From the NCBI RefSeq assembly GCF_024139115.2, contig NC_085140.1, forward strand, positions 101,072,988 through 101,136,987: DNA of 64,000 nt. The letters run 5' to 3'. Shown here in pieces: positions 23,105 through 35,839 of this stretch (the stretch's first letter is position 1; every line of letters starts with the position of its first letter). Under the pieces are notes generated by a model. It was not told the DNA's origin and ran no database searches. It saw only the letters and a list, made by a program, of their open reading frames with translations. Made by a program: the position numbers and the translations under genes. Source of the stretch: Armigeres subalbatus. Its lineage: Eukaryota > Arthropoda > Insecta > Diptera > Culicidae.

Positions 23105-24600
23105 TGGTGAGGTATCAGAACGAACGGTGTTTGCCCGAAATCTTCACACAGTTTTGCACACCATCCATCGTTGCTTTGATCAGTCTGGTAAGCTTCCCAG
23201 GGAAGCTGTTCTCGTCCATAATTTTCCATAGCTCTACGCAGTCTATACTGTTGTATGCCGCCTTGAAATCAACGAACAGATGGTGCGTTGGGACCTGGTA
23301 TTCACGGAATTTTTGAAGGACTTGCCGTACAGTAAAGATCTGGTCCGTTATCGAGCGGCCGTCAACGAAGACGGCTAGATAACTTCCCACGAACTCATTC
23401 ACCAATGGTGACAGACGTCGGAAAATGATCTGGGATATCACTTTGTCCATCTCCTCGCACTCCGCTTCTTTCAGGCGGCGTTTCTTCTCCTGAAAAGGGG
23501 TCTGCTGTCTCCGCTTCCGTCTAGAACTTTCCACACTCTGTCGGGTACCTTGCTGCAGCGCGACCGGCCGCGCTCCGACATCAGGCTGCTTCAGTCGCTC
23601 TAGGTCGTATCGTGGCGGTCGTCGGTACCGAACATTGTTGATGACGGACAGTTTTGGGCCCAGTTTAACCATCACCAGATAGTGGTCAGAGTCGATGTTA
23701 GTGCCACGATATGTCCTGACGTCGATTATGTCGGAGAAAGGCCGTGGTCGATTTTTGATTCTGTCTGCAGTGGTGATCTCCAGGTGTACCGATACGGGAG
23801 GCTGTGTTGGAAGTAGGTGCTGCGAATGGCCATAACTTTGGAGGCGGCGAAATCAATTAGTCGTAGGTCGTTTTCGTTCGTCAGCCGGTGAGCGCTGAAC
23901 TTTCCAATAGTCGGTCTAAACTCCTCCTCTTGGCCAACCTGAGCGTTCCAATCTCCTATGATGATTTGAGGTTGGGCAGCTGTCGTACTCACGTTCCCGC
24001 TGCGCGTAGAATGCGTCCTTATCATCATCAGTGCTTCCGGAGTGTGGGTTATGGACGTTGATTATACTGAAGTTGAAGAACCGGCCTTTGATCCTCAACC
24101 TGCACATTCTTTCATTGATCGGCCACCACCCGATCACGCGCCTTTGCATATCGCCCATCACTATGAAAGCTGTTCCCAACTCGTGTGTGTTGCCGCAGCT
24201 CTGGTAGATGGTATGATTACCTCTAAACGTTCGCTTCATTGATCCCTTCCAACAAACCTCCTGCAGCGCTACGATGCCGAATCCACGGGCCTTGAGCACA
24301 TCGGCGAGTATGCGTGTGCTCCCGATGAAGTTGAGAGATTTGCAGTTCCACGAACTGTAAGTGTTGGATATGTTATGTGATGAGTGTTGCCGAGAAATTC
24401 GTGGAATTTTAGTGTTATTCGTGAATTGTTTGTGAATGGCAGGTAAAACTCGTCTTTATGTGTAGGTTTTCCATGTACAGTAGCGACTGCAGTAGAGCAG
24501 GGCGTGATTAGCCTCCACCACCCTAGAAGACCGCAGCCAACCACTCACTATAGTCCTCCAACCCAACACCAGAGGGCCAAAAGCACCATCGTCGAGCAGC
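23105..24600 (-). pseudogene. RTE-clade (JAM/BovB-type) non-LTR retrotransposon, internally deleted
   Basis: The minus strand encodes an apurinic-type endonuclease domain split over two frames. About 24299-23960 carries GIVALQEVCWKG with the catalytic Glu; about 23990-23726 carries IGDWNAQVG and SKIDHGLSP, with the family's Asp/Asn and Asp-His residues. After an internal deletion the reading continues into the N-terminal half of reverse transcriptase (VISQIIFRRLSPLVNEFVG, GRSITDQIFTVRQ, FVDFKAAYNSID; 23458-23115), then breaks at about 23105 before the catalytic YADD-equivalent. The DFKAAYNS block holds the first RT Asp. Endonuclease type, GRSxTDQIFT and the second copy at 45979-47872 place it in the RTE clade. 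Inactive. Confidence 0.85.
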
Positions 24601-24633
24601 CATGAAGGGGTGGCGTAATTGGGTTGATGGAAT

Positions 24634-25027
24634 CAGTGTTGGTAAAAACTCAAAATCTCAAAACTCATGGATGATTCAAATCAAGCGTGAGTTGAAACGC
24701 ACCCAACTCAGCATCTAAAAACTCATGGATGAGTTGAATCATCCATTTGAATCATCGTAGGTTTTCTTTTGTTCTCGTTCGTTAAAAACAGTGAATTGAC
24801 GTTTGTCGTATAAAATATTAAACACTCTTTTATGTATAAGCAAAAAATTGCCCGCAAATTGATTTCAAATGCGTTTTTAAACCAAAATGATTTTTTGGCA
24901 AATGAGTGAAATGATGCGTTTTAGCATGAAAAATTCAAGCGTGATGCATTCCTTTAAAATCGCAGACGATTTCGATCGCACGGGAGCGCTCGTTGATTGA
25001 GATTTATGAGTGATTTTACCAACACTG
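24634..25027. mobile_element. hAT-type MITE with 8-bp TSD
   Basis: It begins CAGTGTTGGTAAAA and ends TTTTACCAACACTG, flanked by the perfect 8-bp direct repeat GATGGAAT (24626-24633, 25028-25035). CAG..CTG ends with an 8-bp duplication are the hAT signature. The interior repeats AACTCATGGATGA. No coding frame. Confidence 0.92.
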
Positions 25028-25035
25028 GATGGAAT

Positions 25036-26710
25036 GATGCGAGGTGACTGACCTGAAAAAGGAGGTCATGACCCTAGAATGCAGGAAACAAGCCTGAAAC
25101 CGTCACTTATGCAACGCAATTCGAAGTGAACGGAATAAAGTTTTAAAGCTAGCGAATGCACCGAATTAGAAGAAGTTGAAGTGAGAGAGTTTGTGGAAAA
25201 AGACCAGGCGTAGAGGACGTCAGGTAACATAAAGTGGCTGCTTCCGGAGACAGAAGACAGCATTTTCTCCTTCCGAGAACCCCGTCGTTTTATGGTTAAA
25301 CCCCATCGAAAACCACCATCGTACCCAGGTTCCATTGTCGGCCTGATTCGGCATTGTTCCGCCGATAGCCGTTCGGCCATCTTATTGGTCGTTTTGGACC
25401 GCGGCAAGAAGCGAGGGAGATCCCCAAGCCACCCCGGCGTTACCACCGGTAAGCCGCAGCGAGCCGAGTCGTCGGCAACAGAAGGAGGAAGGTGTCAGCC
25501 ACCGACGCTACGTAGGCCGTTGAAGGGCGAAGGAAGTAAAGATTCCGTACCGAAGAGGAAGAAAGCCGCCGTCGCCGGCGTGAATGCCCTTGCATCGAAG
25601 GTTGAAGACAAGGAAGGACGGAAGAAGAGCTAGGCAGAGAACGAGGAAGGACAGGAGTTGAAAGAAGAAGAAGTGAAGTGGTGGAGTGCTGCCAGAAAGA
25701 GGGGCCCCGAGGTTAGCTAGACTTAAGAAAGTGAAAGAGTGGAGGAAATAAAGTGTCGCATTGTGAAGCTCTGTGGTTTTCCCTACATTTTGATTGCGAG
25801 AGTTCCCTGCCCGCGAGTAGCTTGAGGTGACCGTGCCGACCCTGAGGCCATTGGTTCAGGGAGTCTCAGCATAGCTCAGGCCATACTTACCCAATTATTA
25901 CAGAACCGAGTTTCCAATCGCTAGTCCCTTTTCGTCGCAGTGGTCTTCGCCGAAGGTTCCGGTCCGTACTCTCTTGTTGATTGTTCGTTGCTTATGTTTT
26001 TTTTTAAGGCTGGCTTGCAGGGCCTGACACCAAACCCCCTTAATTTCCGGAGGACCATTCCTCCTTATTCCCGGTGGACTATGTAACCTCTTACTTCAGT
26101 TACATTTGCATTTGTAAATATTTTGTACGTTAGTTTAGGGACTGTCAGCGACAGAATCGCTCTATTAGGTGAAGGCCTTGAACCTAAAAAGTGGTGGTTT
26201 TTTTAATCTATCGATTCCTTTTCTTTGAAAGTAGTGAACGCCTGTGAACGCGTGTTTCAAGTAGAAATTTGCCCGGTAGTGTCACGAAGAGTGTCCTGGA
26301 GGATTTCGTTCATCCTGTGCTTCCTGTGTTGGATTCGTCCGTTAGAAGAAGAAAGAGGAGAAGAAGAGAGTGCAACGAACCGGCGGATCTTGGAAAGTGA
26401 GTGCAATAATCTCGGAAGACGTAAAGCCCCGGTGCGCCATCCATCCGCAAAAGGCACGATTACCACCCGTTCCCGTTCGACTTCAGAGGAGCCGTTTTCG
26501 CCACTCCACTGGCGGAGCATAGAAGGATCCACCGTGATCGCCCACGCCGGTTCAGGTTTGAAGAGAATCGAAATGCTGCGTCGAAAGTCATGCCACGGGA
26601 CCCGTCCGCTTCGCGACACGATGCCACCCAGTGCAATCCCGCACGGACTACAATGAAACCATTATTCTTCAGATGTGTGTAAACGATTGTATCCTCATCA
26701 TTTCCCCGTA
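25036..26710 (+). other. GC-rich, possibly retroelement-derived stretch
   Basis: It differs from its surroundings in GC content and holds frames of 113 (25292-25633) and 143 residues (26225-26656) that are basic, low in hydrophobic blocks and unlike any family I know. AATAAAGTG at about 25747, followed by a TTGTGAAGCTCTGTGG stretch, would fit a polyadenylation point in an LTR or gene end. I cannot find LTR ends or TSDs, so the nature is open. Confidence 0.35.
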
Positions 26711-29350
26711 AGGTACAGTGGGGTAAGTGGGTAAATAGGGTAAGTGAAAAAAACGCAAGTATTTCACTGATGAAGCACAGAATTATTCAATTTCACTTCA
26801 CAATCATACAAGGCCATTCAAATCAATTCGTTGAATAAGTGAAACATGAAATAATGAACCATTTCAACATGCGAGAGTAAACGTTTATTAACCTTTCAAG
26901 TTTATCTTTTGCACAAGTTGTTTTGCGTGTCAATAAATACAAATATTTTTTTAATGTTGGTTTCCATAACACATACAATTATCCCGCATAATCATGAACC
27001 ATAATTGGACCATAACTCAAAACGTTCATAACAATAGAAAACGTTATCCCTACCATTCTGATGTTTGTTCATACTTAAGATAAACTAACCTCATGGTGAA
27101 TGGTTTTCGCAGTATGGTATACTGTTTTCGACCAATCGACTATATGGGTAATAGGCGGTTAAGTATAATTAACATATAAAAAATGAATTTTTCCAGTACA
27201 TTATTTTCGGCTCACAGTATGTGGTACGGTCCAGTTACAATCCTTGTTTTAGCTGAGAACAATAAGGGGTGTAATATACGAACCGTAGAATGATATTAAA
27301 GAAAAAATCGACATACCGTATCCTTTATCTTCTACTGGAAGGAAGAGCAATTAGCATATTTTTCTATTTATTTAATAAAACACGATCTTTATGTATTATT
27401 ATTATTTTACGATTTATTGTTAACATAATGTGAACTTAATGTGACGTCTGCAAACAAAAATCCATATTATGGGATGTATGGTCTCCAGGAAGCTGCCCCC
27501 ATTGTGAGGATGTAGTATGGACTGCAAGAAATAGTGGAGAGAAATTCCTATGTCATAAATCTGCAGGCGTTATTTAATTTACGAAACATGACTTACCAAT
27601 TAATTTATAAAAATGATTAAAAATATTCCGAACCAAGTCCTCCCGAGATTGCGATCATCTCGATTCTCCTACTCAGGACCTGTTTGGGAACAAAAGAAAA
27701 ACCATTAAAGAGCATTATATTTATTAATTCACAATAATAATTATTATTCATTATAATATTTATTATTATATGAATTCCGATCACTTACCTGTTTTTTTCG
27801 GTGCGAGAAACTGCATACGAAAACTTTTACGGAAAAATCTGGTTCCATCGCAACAGTATTTTTCTGACTATAAACAAACACGGAAAATTAATATTTCAGT
27901 CCATCAAAAACCAAACGCATACTCAATGCAGAACTTCAACGGTTATTGTGAATTTATCATGAAATGATGCGGTTCTCAAAGTATGTGTGGAAGCGCAACA
28001 ACTTAAGAAGATACATAATTATTTTATAACCACGTGCTGTATTATTGCAATACCCGAGGCTATACCAGTTATAATTCATTCACAATTTATTACAATTTTG
28101 TTTGAAAAGAATGAACGATATGAAATTATCAAAGAATAATAAAGTGTACAATCATTGCAAACGGTATAGTAGATTTAAAATGCTGTACAATACTAGTTTT
28201 AGATCAACCTGTAGTTATATTGTAAAACGATTATAGTCCAAGTAGTAACAATACTCCTTAATAAATATTATTAGTAACAACAACAGGGCAAACCGTTTTC
28301 AACTATGCGGGTAGTGCATTGATAAGTTGGTTTTCTTTGTAGTTTTAAATTCCATCCACAAAAATATTGATATGAACATCAAAAATTTTGAAAAAAATAT
28401 TTTATTGCTTTGCTCGTTTTTTACCATGGATGGGGTAAGTGAAAATTTTCCGACACTGAATGCATTTCTCTTATTTTCCAAACACAAATAATTTATATTA
28501 AGCGTATATAAACAAATGATACCAATTCGAACTCATTCGAAGGCTTTTGGTTATTACAGTGATACGTGGTAACACTAATTCAGGAACCCAAAGTGCCAAG
28601 CGTGTCCGTGTTTTAAATAATCCATGTTTGAATAATTCGTGAAAAAATGTTATTAATATAGCTTAAATACAAAAATATTATTGCAAATATATCAACAATT
28701 ATGATTTATTTAGTTGAAATTTATAAAATTTATTTATTTGTTAATGTAGACTCTTTTACTGAAATCATAAGTGAATTTTTAATGAAACACAAAATGATTC
28801 CAGGTTTGATGAATATTTCAAAGATAATTTCTCTGCATTATCGCCAAAGTTCATTATCTTACTATAAACATGAAATAGAAAGTAGTGTTAGACACAAATG
28901 GAGATGAGATATTAGATCTCAAAAAATTCAAGTAAAGAAAATATAAAAACATAAAAATCATTTAGTGGATGCACTCTATACCCTTTGACTTTCATGAAGT
29001 ATCAAAAAGCATCACAACAGATCACAGTTATGTTCTATTCAGTATAATTATCATTTGCATGAAATATATGAACAGAAAATGTGTTCTTATATTGAAAAAT
29101 CCTCTTTTAAAATATTTTTTTCACTTACCCCACACGTGGGGCAAGTGAAAAAATGAAACCGATTTTTTTGTTTTCCAAATATTTTGTATCCTAAAAGTAT
29201 TTTTCAAAGATCTTGTTCGCAGGCATATAAAGATTGGATAGATGATTCGTTATGTCATAAATATGATCATTTTCAATATTATATTCAACTTTTATGACTT
29301 GATGAACATGAACTATACGATTTCCTTTACCCACTTGCCCCACTGTACCT
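26711..29350. mobile_element. TA-flanked 2.64 kb non-autonomous DNA element
   Basis: The ends AGGTACAGTGGGGTAAGTGG (26711) and the inverted CCACTTGCCCCACTGTACCT (to 29350) form TIRs of about 25 bp, bounded by TA (26709-26710, 29351-29352). The GGGGTAAGTG motif recurs inside (28434, and inverted with CACGTGGGGCAAGTG near 29120-29150). The interior is AT-rich with frames of at most 68 residues, so it has no transposase. Confidence 0.8.
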
Positions 29351-29352
29351 TA

Positions 29353-30320
29353 AATCCTTTTTTATTAAAATGAATAATTGAACCGAACATACTGCTCACG
29401 TATTTATTAATTTACGAGTTCAGCCCTGCTTAGTCTTCCGTCTTTTTTTTATTAATTCACCTTGGTTCTTAGTTTGAGGGAAGTCCTTCCGCATAACAGC
29501 AAGGGAACCCAATTCTTTTTGGAGCTTTAGATAACTATTGACCCTGAGTCCCAGGACAAAACCCTGGAGGAGGACAATAAGGTGTCCGAAATAAAACAAA
29601 GTCTTACAACCATGGTGCACAATTTCACTTAGAGTCCCTCGCTGGCACTCGGACGATGATCAGCCGCCCCTAACATGGAGAACATACGCTGTTGTGAGCC
29701 GATCCTGACATGGAGAACAGACGCTCAGTAAGATTTGCACCTGCGGAGAGGAGCAAGCCCCCCCTTCCTTGTCAGCATACGACCATAGTTCCCACCGGGG
29801 TTGGTTACCCGATCTTCCCTAAGGTTGATCGTATCCCGGCCAACACCACGGGGAGGTAGGGATAGGAGCTGCTGGGTAAGAGGCTAAGGACCGCGAGATG
29901 GGGTCTATTTTATTCCTTCAGGTACGCGAAGTATCAATGGTACGTTTTACCCAGCATTTGCCGTGCCTTATTGTGTAATTAATTTCGGGCAAATGTATTT
30001 ATGATACGTTCTTTGTGCACAGACATAAAAACATGCATACACATATAAACACGTCCACAGCTTATCAATCTGAATCGTTTGGTACATAACATTATGTGTC
30101 TCCAACCTCCTTATAGAAAAGTTGTTTTTCAAGTTGAATTATAGCCTTTCGCAGTGTACAAGAGAACAAAAAAACACAATCGAAACGATTCCAAAACAAA
30201 CCTACTGATATACATAAGTAAGATTTTTCATAGAAAAAGCAACTCTATTTCTTCAAAAAAAAATTATTTCTATCCGATGCTAGTACAAGAGAATATAGCG
30301 TTTGTGATAACATTTCAAAA
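29353..30320. other. Unassigned, partly GC-rich stretch
   Basis: 29640-29930 is GC-rich (two GACATGGAGAACA-like phrases, GGGTTGGTTACCCGATC, GCTGGGTAAGAGG) and resembles a non-LTR 3' untranslated region in style; a similar style recurs at 48090-48310. 30001-30190 is a diverged copy of the interspersed repeat seen at 21070-22040, on the minus strand. No gene. Confidence 0.35.
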
Positions 30321-30329
30321 CATAAAATA

Positions 30330-30524
30330 GGGTTAAGGCAGGTATTTTCGTCTTTTCGTCATAGTCTCAAAAACCAATAAAGGAGACACTTTTTTGACAA
30401 ACTTATTCGTATCAAATCTTAAGCTCAGGAGATACGTTCTGCTATAGTGGAGCTCTAGCGAATGGATGTTGCTTTCGATGGTTTTAGCCCCTATGACGAT
30501 GGACGGAAATACCTGCCGTGTCCC
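30330..30524. mobile_element. TA-flanked MITE
   Basis: GGGTTAAGGCAGGTATTTTC at the left and the inverted CGGAAATACCTGCCGTGTCCC at the right, with TA at both sides (30328-30329, 30525-30526). CGTCATAG blocks lie symmetrically inside. No coding frame. Confidence 0.7.
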
Positions 30525-30529
30525 TATAA

Positions 30530-32210
30530 TAATTAAATTTTGAAATATAAAAAATGTAATACATGTATCTATTTCATGAAATTAGAAACAGTTTCTTTAT
30601 GTTTTGAACGACACCATAATACACAGCTTTACTGACCTGGTTAAAAATAAATTTGCTTCCATTACGTTCACGGTTGTACCATGGAAGGAACACGAACGAC
30701 GAATGGTTTCCCCATGATTCATTAGCGCTAACTTTATAGTTTTAAATGGGGGCAATTTGATTTACAGAAATATGCATTATTATGAAATATGCAAATATTT
30801 TGTACTTAAAATGACACTTTTTGCTAGAAAATCTCAAATATCTCTCAAATGTCTCTTAATATATAAGAGATATTTTTTTTTTGCAAAACGTTTATTTTTT
30901 ATGGCGTTTCAAATCGTAGAACATTTGAAAATTGTAGAAAATCGATAGAAAACGTTATTTAAAGATAAATAATTTTCATTGTATTTTTATTAAAAAATCA
31001 ATCGGTTTTCGTGTGCACACATACATATACACACACACATACCCACGGAGCGACAGACATTTGTTCAGTCCGACGAGCTGAGTTGATTAGTATATAACAT
31101 CATGGGTCTCCGAGACATCTATAAAAAGTTCGGTTTTGGAGTGAAATGATAGCCTTTCGGTACAACTTTGTTGTACGAGAAAACCAAAAAGGAGAAATTT
31201 ATCTGGAATTGCAATAGTTACAAAAGAATTGCTTCTGAATTGAACTCGTCATCTCCGGATTGGCAACCTTTTGCTTGCAAGGTTAACTGGAGCAGGAGTC
31301 CCGGTCCATGAATGAGTATTTAAAAAACTTTATAGTGTAGAAGCAAATCACTGATGCTCCAAGGAAAGCATGGATGTGTTTTATTTCTGTTAGATCCAAC
31401 GTCATAGAAACTAAAAAGTTAACTGCCATCAGTTTAAACTTCAACTGAATTTTTTTCCGTAAGTCAAATCAATAAATAAAATCTGGGGAACAAAAAAGCT
31501 CTTCAATCTTCCGATTGCTTGACTAAACGTATTTAATCTTTGCAGACGATTTACGTTCGCTTGAAAATGCCATAGTTAGCATGGTAACATTATACTCCTA
31601 GTTCTGCTTCTCATTCGCGACGCGACAAAACTCCGAAGAAAATAAAAGTTGAACCAAGAGAAAAGAAATAATTGTAGCTGGCAAACTCCCAACACAACTC
31701 CCGGAACTGGGAGGTAGCTTTTAATAGCATGCAAATTCCCCTTCTTTTTCTTCTATTTTTTGTTTTTGTTTTACAGTTTCCCCATTTGCCAAATGCGATT
31801 GTTCTTACGAACTGTTGCAAATTATTTTCCCTAGACTGGGTAGTCGTGGCCCTCAAGGAGCCTACCCAAGAGCGTGCAATATAAACTGCGAAAAATGGCT
31901 GTGTACACCAAGTCCAATTGCAATCGTTTAAGTAATTATTTGTAAAGATTCAAATAATTTTGTTTTTAAAGTAAACGGAAACTATAATCTAATAAAATTT
32001 TACATTCTGAAACGATATTGTTTAATGTTATGAAAATTTAGAAGCCTTGCTTATGAAAATTCTCTACGGCATGTCAAAAATATTTCCAATGATAATTCAA
32101 AAGTCTTTCCCTAAAAAAAATCGTAAGAAAATTCATTAAAATTCAGAAGAATTTCCCATGTAAATTCAATTGAAAAATCAAACTTTCTCAAAAATCAAAA
32201 ATTTCTTATG
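30530..32210. other. Unassigned stretch with repeat fragments
   Basis: 31003-31190 is a minus-strand copy of the interspersed repeat at 21070-22040 (GACGAGCTGAGTTGATTAGT, ATGGGTCTCCGAGAC). 31220-31290 is a fragment of the second SINE family head. 32030-32210 is GAAATTC-type degenerate repeat. The 81-residue minus frame at 31611-31856 is not recognised. Confidence 0.4.
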
Positions 32211-32924
32211 GAAATTAAAAAAAAATCAATTGAATCAATGAGAAACTCTATTGCTAATGTCCTACCACAAGTTGGCGTGGATTCCGCCTTTATTAGTTCG
32301 CCTAACTTATCCGCACGCTTCCGTGCGACAACTCGCAATGCACAAGATCAACAGGGCATGATAAATTATGAGATTATCACATATATTCTGTTACAACACG
32401 AAAGCACAAGTGCGCACAAAAGCTATGCACTCGGGAGGAAGCAATTGCCTCGAAAGCCACCCCAATGAAAGTCGTCTCATCAAAAGCAGACGGTAATGAG
32501 GGCGCGACGCTAATTACCGTCGACCTCAGAGCTGATCCCAACTGTTGCGCGTATAAAATCTGCTTAGCTGCTTGCATACATAGGTAGAAAAGTTTGCGAC
32601 AAGTGCAAGTTGTTACAATCGCTGTAATGGAATCATTCAGAGTAGTCTGACGAGTGCAACCTAATTGTTCGTATGAAGCAATTTCTCGCCAAGTCTTAGA
32701 AGAAAAGAACGTAATTATACAGCTCTTTCGATTCCAGTTCCTGAATGGGGTTAGGTGCACACGTTAGCAATTTAGAAATGATGGATTATTTTCTGCACTG
32801 TTTGAAGGTTTTGTAAGCTTTGTACTAACGATGTTTACAGTTCAGTGATTGAAAGCGCTGCTTATGGCATTGTAATGTTTTATATCAGCGATTCTAAACT
32901 AAGGACGAAACTAACATGGACTCT

Positions 32925-33161
32925 TCTTCTTCTTCTTATTGGCATTACATCCCCCGCTGGGACATTGCCGCCTCGCTGCTTAGTGTTCATTCAGCACTTC
33001 CACAGCTATTAATTGCGAGGCTTCTAAACCAAGTTACCATTTTCGAGACAGTTTCCAAACCGAAAATTGCCTAGACCGGCACCGGGAATCGAACCCAGCC
33101 ACCCTCAGCATGGTCTTTCTTTATAGCCGCGCATCTTACCGCTAGGCTAAGGAGGGCCCCT
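32925..33161 (-). mobile_element. Feilai-like tRNA-derived SINE, complete
   Basis: On the minus strand: tRNA-like head (TTAGCCTAGCGGTAAGATGC A-box, GGGTTCGATTCCCGG B-box), body CCCAGCGGGGGATGTAATGC, and an AAGAAGAAGAAG tail. The 10-bp direct repeat CATGGACTCT flanks it (32915-32924, 33162-33171), so the borders are secure. The plan fits the Feilai tRNA-related SINEs of Aedes. Further copies: 53169-53461, 61271-61368, partials 34260-34345 and 48917-49025. Confidence 0.88.
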
Positions 33162-33350
33162 CATGGACTCTAGTGGGTCTAAACACATAGCAAAAAGCAA
33201 TGAACATTAAACTATACCATACCATGTAGACTTCTGTGGAAATTCCTTAAAATATCGGAATAATTTGTTGTACAACTTTCCCACGAAAAAGTGAGAATTC
33301 TAAAGATTTATGAGGATAATTCAAAGGTTCTTCCGTCGAAATTCTGAATA

Positions 33351-34068
33351 GGGGAACTGGGGGTAGGACGCCCACGTTAAGGAAAATGCCATTTTTATCA
33401 ATGAAAACCACCATTTCAGCCAGTTTTCATCAGCGCATACTGAAGAACAGCATATCTGCGACTGACTACCGATAACAGATATCTAATTGTCCATTTTATT
33501 GCACAGAAATTTGATTTTTAAAAAGCACCCGAAAAAAAATGATTTTGAAACCATGCGGGGTGAGATGCGCCAGTGGATGGGTTAAAACGCGCATGTGCTT
33601 ATCGTACTGATTTTCATTTTAATTGCCTACATTAAGGCAATTAACCGAATGTTTCAGCTGTTTCGGTCATACGAAATGAGCATGGGCGTAATGCCCCACA
33701 CCGACCTCAGAAGTTTGAAGGCCCATAAAATCGTTTTAAAACCATTTTGACGACGATTTCGTGTGGAACATAAAGAACACGAGTAAGCAGCATGGCTCAT
33801 GGCTCAATTATTAATTTATCAATGTATAACAGCGACAGAAAGACTAAATTCCACCGAGCTAGAATTGCGTCAAAACACGCAAAAAATCGTTTTTTTTTCG
33901 AGTTTTTCATGTATAACTAGAGAAAAATCATGAAATATATGTATCCAATGGCAATATTTTTCATTGCTTTATCGTATAGACTATTGAAAATAATCAAAAT
34001 GGGGATATTTAACCTTATTCAGGGGTGGCGCGTTTTAACCCCTATGGGCGTGCTACCCCCACTTCCCC
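33351..34068. mobile_element. TA-flanked DNA element, 718 bp
   Basis: GGGGAACTGGGGGTAGGACG at the left and the inverted GTGCTACCCCCACTTCCCC at the right, each next to TA (33349-33350, 34069-34070). CGCGTTTTAACCC-like motifs lie near both ends in inverted form. The G-run ends resemble the larger element at 26711-29350. No coding frame above 82 residues. Confidence 0.75.
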
Positions 34069-34259
34069 TAATTCCCAGAAGAAGAAAAAAATCCCATGGT
34101 AAATTCGAAGAATTTGTGATAGAATTCCCAAAGAACAGGAAATGGGAATTCCCAATAATTTCTATTGACAAATTCTAATACATTTCTGGTCGAAATTCTA
34201 ATAAAAAATCAGCGGGACTTCCATGAAGTGTGTCATGCGGCACTGCTGTTGAATATCAC

Positions 34260-34345
34260 TTGTTGGAAAATCAGAGGAATGGCTGGGTTCGATTTCCGGT
34301 CCGGTCTAGGAAATTTTCAGGTGGAAATTTTCTCGACTTTCTTAG
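34260..34345 (+). repeat. Feilai-like SINE head fragment
   Basis: GGCTGGGTTCGATTTCCGG and CCGGTCTAGGAAATTTTCAG match the tRNA-like head and junction of the SINE at 32925-33161, on the plus strand, with degenerate flanks. Confidence 0.6.
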
Positions 34346-34369
34346 GCATAATATCATCATAGGCATAAT

Positions 34370-34600
34370 CATCGTGTTAGCAGAGCAATTCTCTGTGAAA
34401 TCGAAGGTCGATTTGTTTTTGTATTTTTTATACATTTTACATTCTTCATGGTCAAATTCATTATTTGCACCATTGGTTTGTCATTTTGACTCTAGCCTAA
34501 CTTTTGACAATACATGTATACAAAATATACCGATTTTCCAAATTTTCAGTCGTTTTCGAATTTTTTTCGAATCTATTCAACCTACAATAAAATTTTACTG
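34370..34600 (-). repeat. Interspersed repeat shared with 48350-48905
   Basis: AGAGCAATTCTCTGTGAAA, TTCTTCATGGTCAAATT, CACCATTGGTTTGTCATTTT and GACTCTAGCCTAACTTTTGAC are present in inverted orientation at 48735-48900. Same dispersed family; type unknown. Confidence 0.6.
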
Positions 34601-34631
34601 AGCCGTTGATATTTATTGACAAATGCTAGTA

Positions 34632-35200
34632 AAGCTTGTACGCGACAAAATCTGGACACCTTTAAACACGTATAACTTTTGAAATAGAACATCAACGAGT
34701 GGAATATTTCGTAGATTGATGAATGTATGTGTGTACTTTCTGAAAATATATTTCTTATAAGTGTTACAAGTTCGTAGTGAATAATGGCGTCGAAGAAATT
34801 GTAGGTTCGGAAAGAATTGTGTGCAACCGCCATTGAAATTCGGGTCTCTCGATCCAGAAACTGACTAAAAACATTTTATTTTCATGTGAACACTGCTCAA
34901 AGCGTTTTAAAATATGTCGAATGCTTGTTTGACAATATCTAAAACATCAGAAAGTGGATCAAAAACGGATTTTATGAGCCACCAGAAGGATACGAGCTCG
35001 AAACAGATTCTACTGAGGATGTCAAATCATTCGGCACGTATTATTTCTTAGAAAATTCAAATGTCACCAAGTTTCGTGCATACATCGAAGCATCGATAAG
35101 GAATGAAGCCATTTGAAGTGAAAAACGTACCGAAATAAACCAACAGCAGTTTATTTTTATTCTTAAAGTTATGTGTCCAGATTTTGTCGCGAACAAGCCT
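34632..35200 (+). pseudogene. Tc1-like element, badly decayed
   Basis: TIRs: AAGCTTGTACGCGACAAAAT at 34632 and the inverted ATTTTGTCGCGAACAAGCCT ending at 35200, continuing as TCTGGACAC inside both; TA on each side (34630-34631, 35201-35202). The interior has fragmentary plus-strand coding (a MASKKL-like start near 34783 and a short EDVKSFGTYYFLENSNV segment near 35010) broken by stops, suggesting a collapsed transposase. At 569 bp it is far shorter than an autonomous Tc1 element. Confidence 0.6.
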
Positions 35201-35202
35201 TA

Positions 35203-35740
35203 ATGGAGCAGTGGTTGTCCATTTTTACGGTAAGAGAGTGTGATGGAAAAATACTTTCTAAGAAAAAAAAACAAATAATTTATCTTCCGTGTACAATCGT
35301 TTCGAAAAAGAATCTTTCAACCTTACTAATTTTTGGTATATCTTATAGCGTAAGGCATATATTCAATATTCTACGGTGGATCAGCATGGACAAGTAATAG
35401 AAAGATATAGGAAATGAATTTGAAAAACTACAATATTACGATAAAAAGGAAGACTAGACTATCCTTGGCCAATAACAGGGGACGGTCGCCGTGTGTATTC
35501 GTTGCAGTATATGCACTTGTATTCAATTTCTTTTGACCTTGCACGCATTGAGAAATATAGCAAAGTCCTAACAATGAATTTGCTTGAAAACTTCATTGAA
35601 CTAAGATCAATCATTCAAATATTTTCCTCTCCATTACTCAATGAATCATCACCACTAGATTGGGTAGTTTGTCTGGTCCATTCTAAATCTATACCAACCA
35701 ATTCAGCAATCAAAAAGATTTCCAAAACGTTTTTTTGTTA
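35203..35740. other. Unassigned stretch
   Basis: No gene recognised; frames are 82 residues or less. Confidence 0.35.
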
Positions 35741-35839
35741 ACCCTTATGCGGCCGACAGGGTACCCGTGTTCCTTTTTCAACTTCAAGTAGTGATATTTC
35801 AATGTCTTTTTATAGCTGAAAGCTAAAACTCGGTGACAT

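Noticed and set aside
24042..24242. 66-residue plus-strand frame
   Set aside because: Antisense shadow of the RTE endonuclease domain.
25292..26656. Frames of 113-143 residues on both strands
   Set aside because: Overlapping antisense frames in GC-rich, probably retroelement-derived DNA; no recognised domain.
32377..32760. 127-residue minus frame and a TATAAAA at about 32553 on the plus strand
   Set aside because: The frame has no family resemblance. The TATA-like motif lacks a convincing initiator and a downstream coding frame (the ATG at 32626 stops after seven codons).
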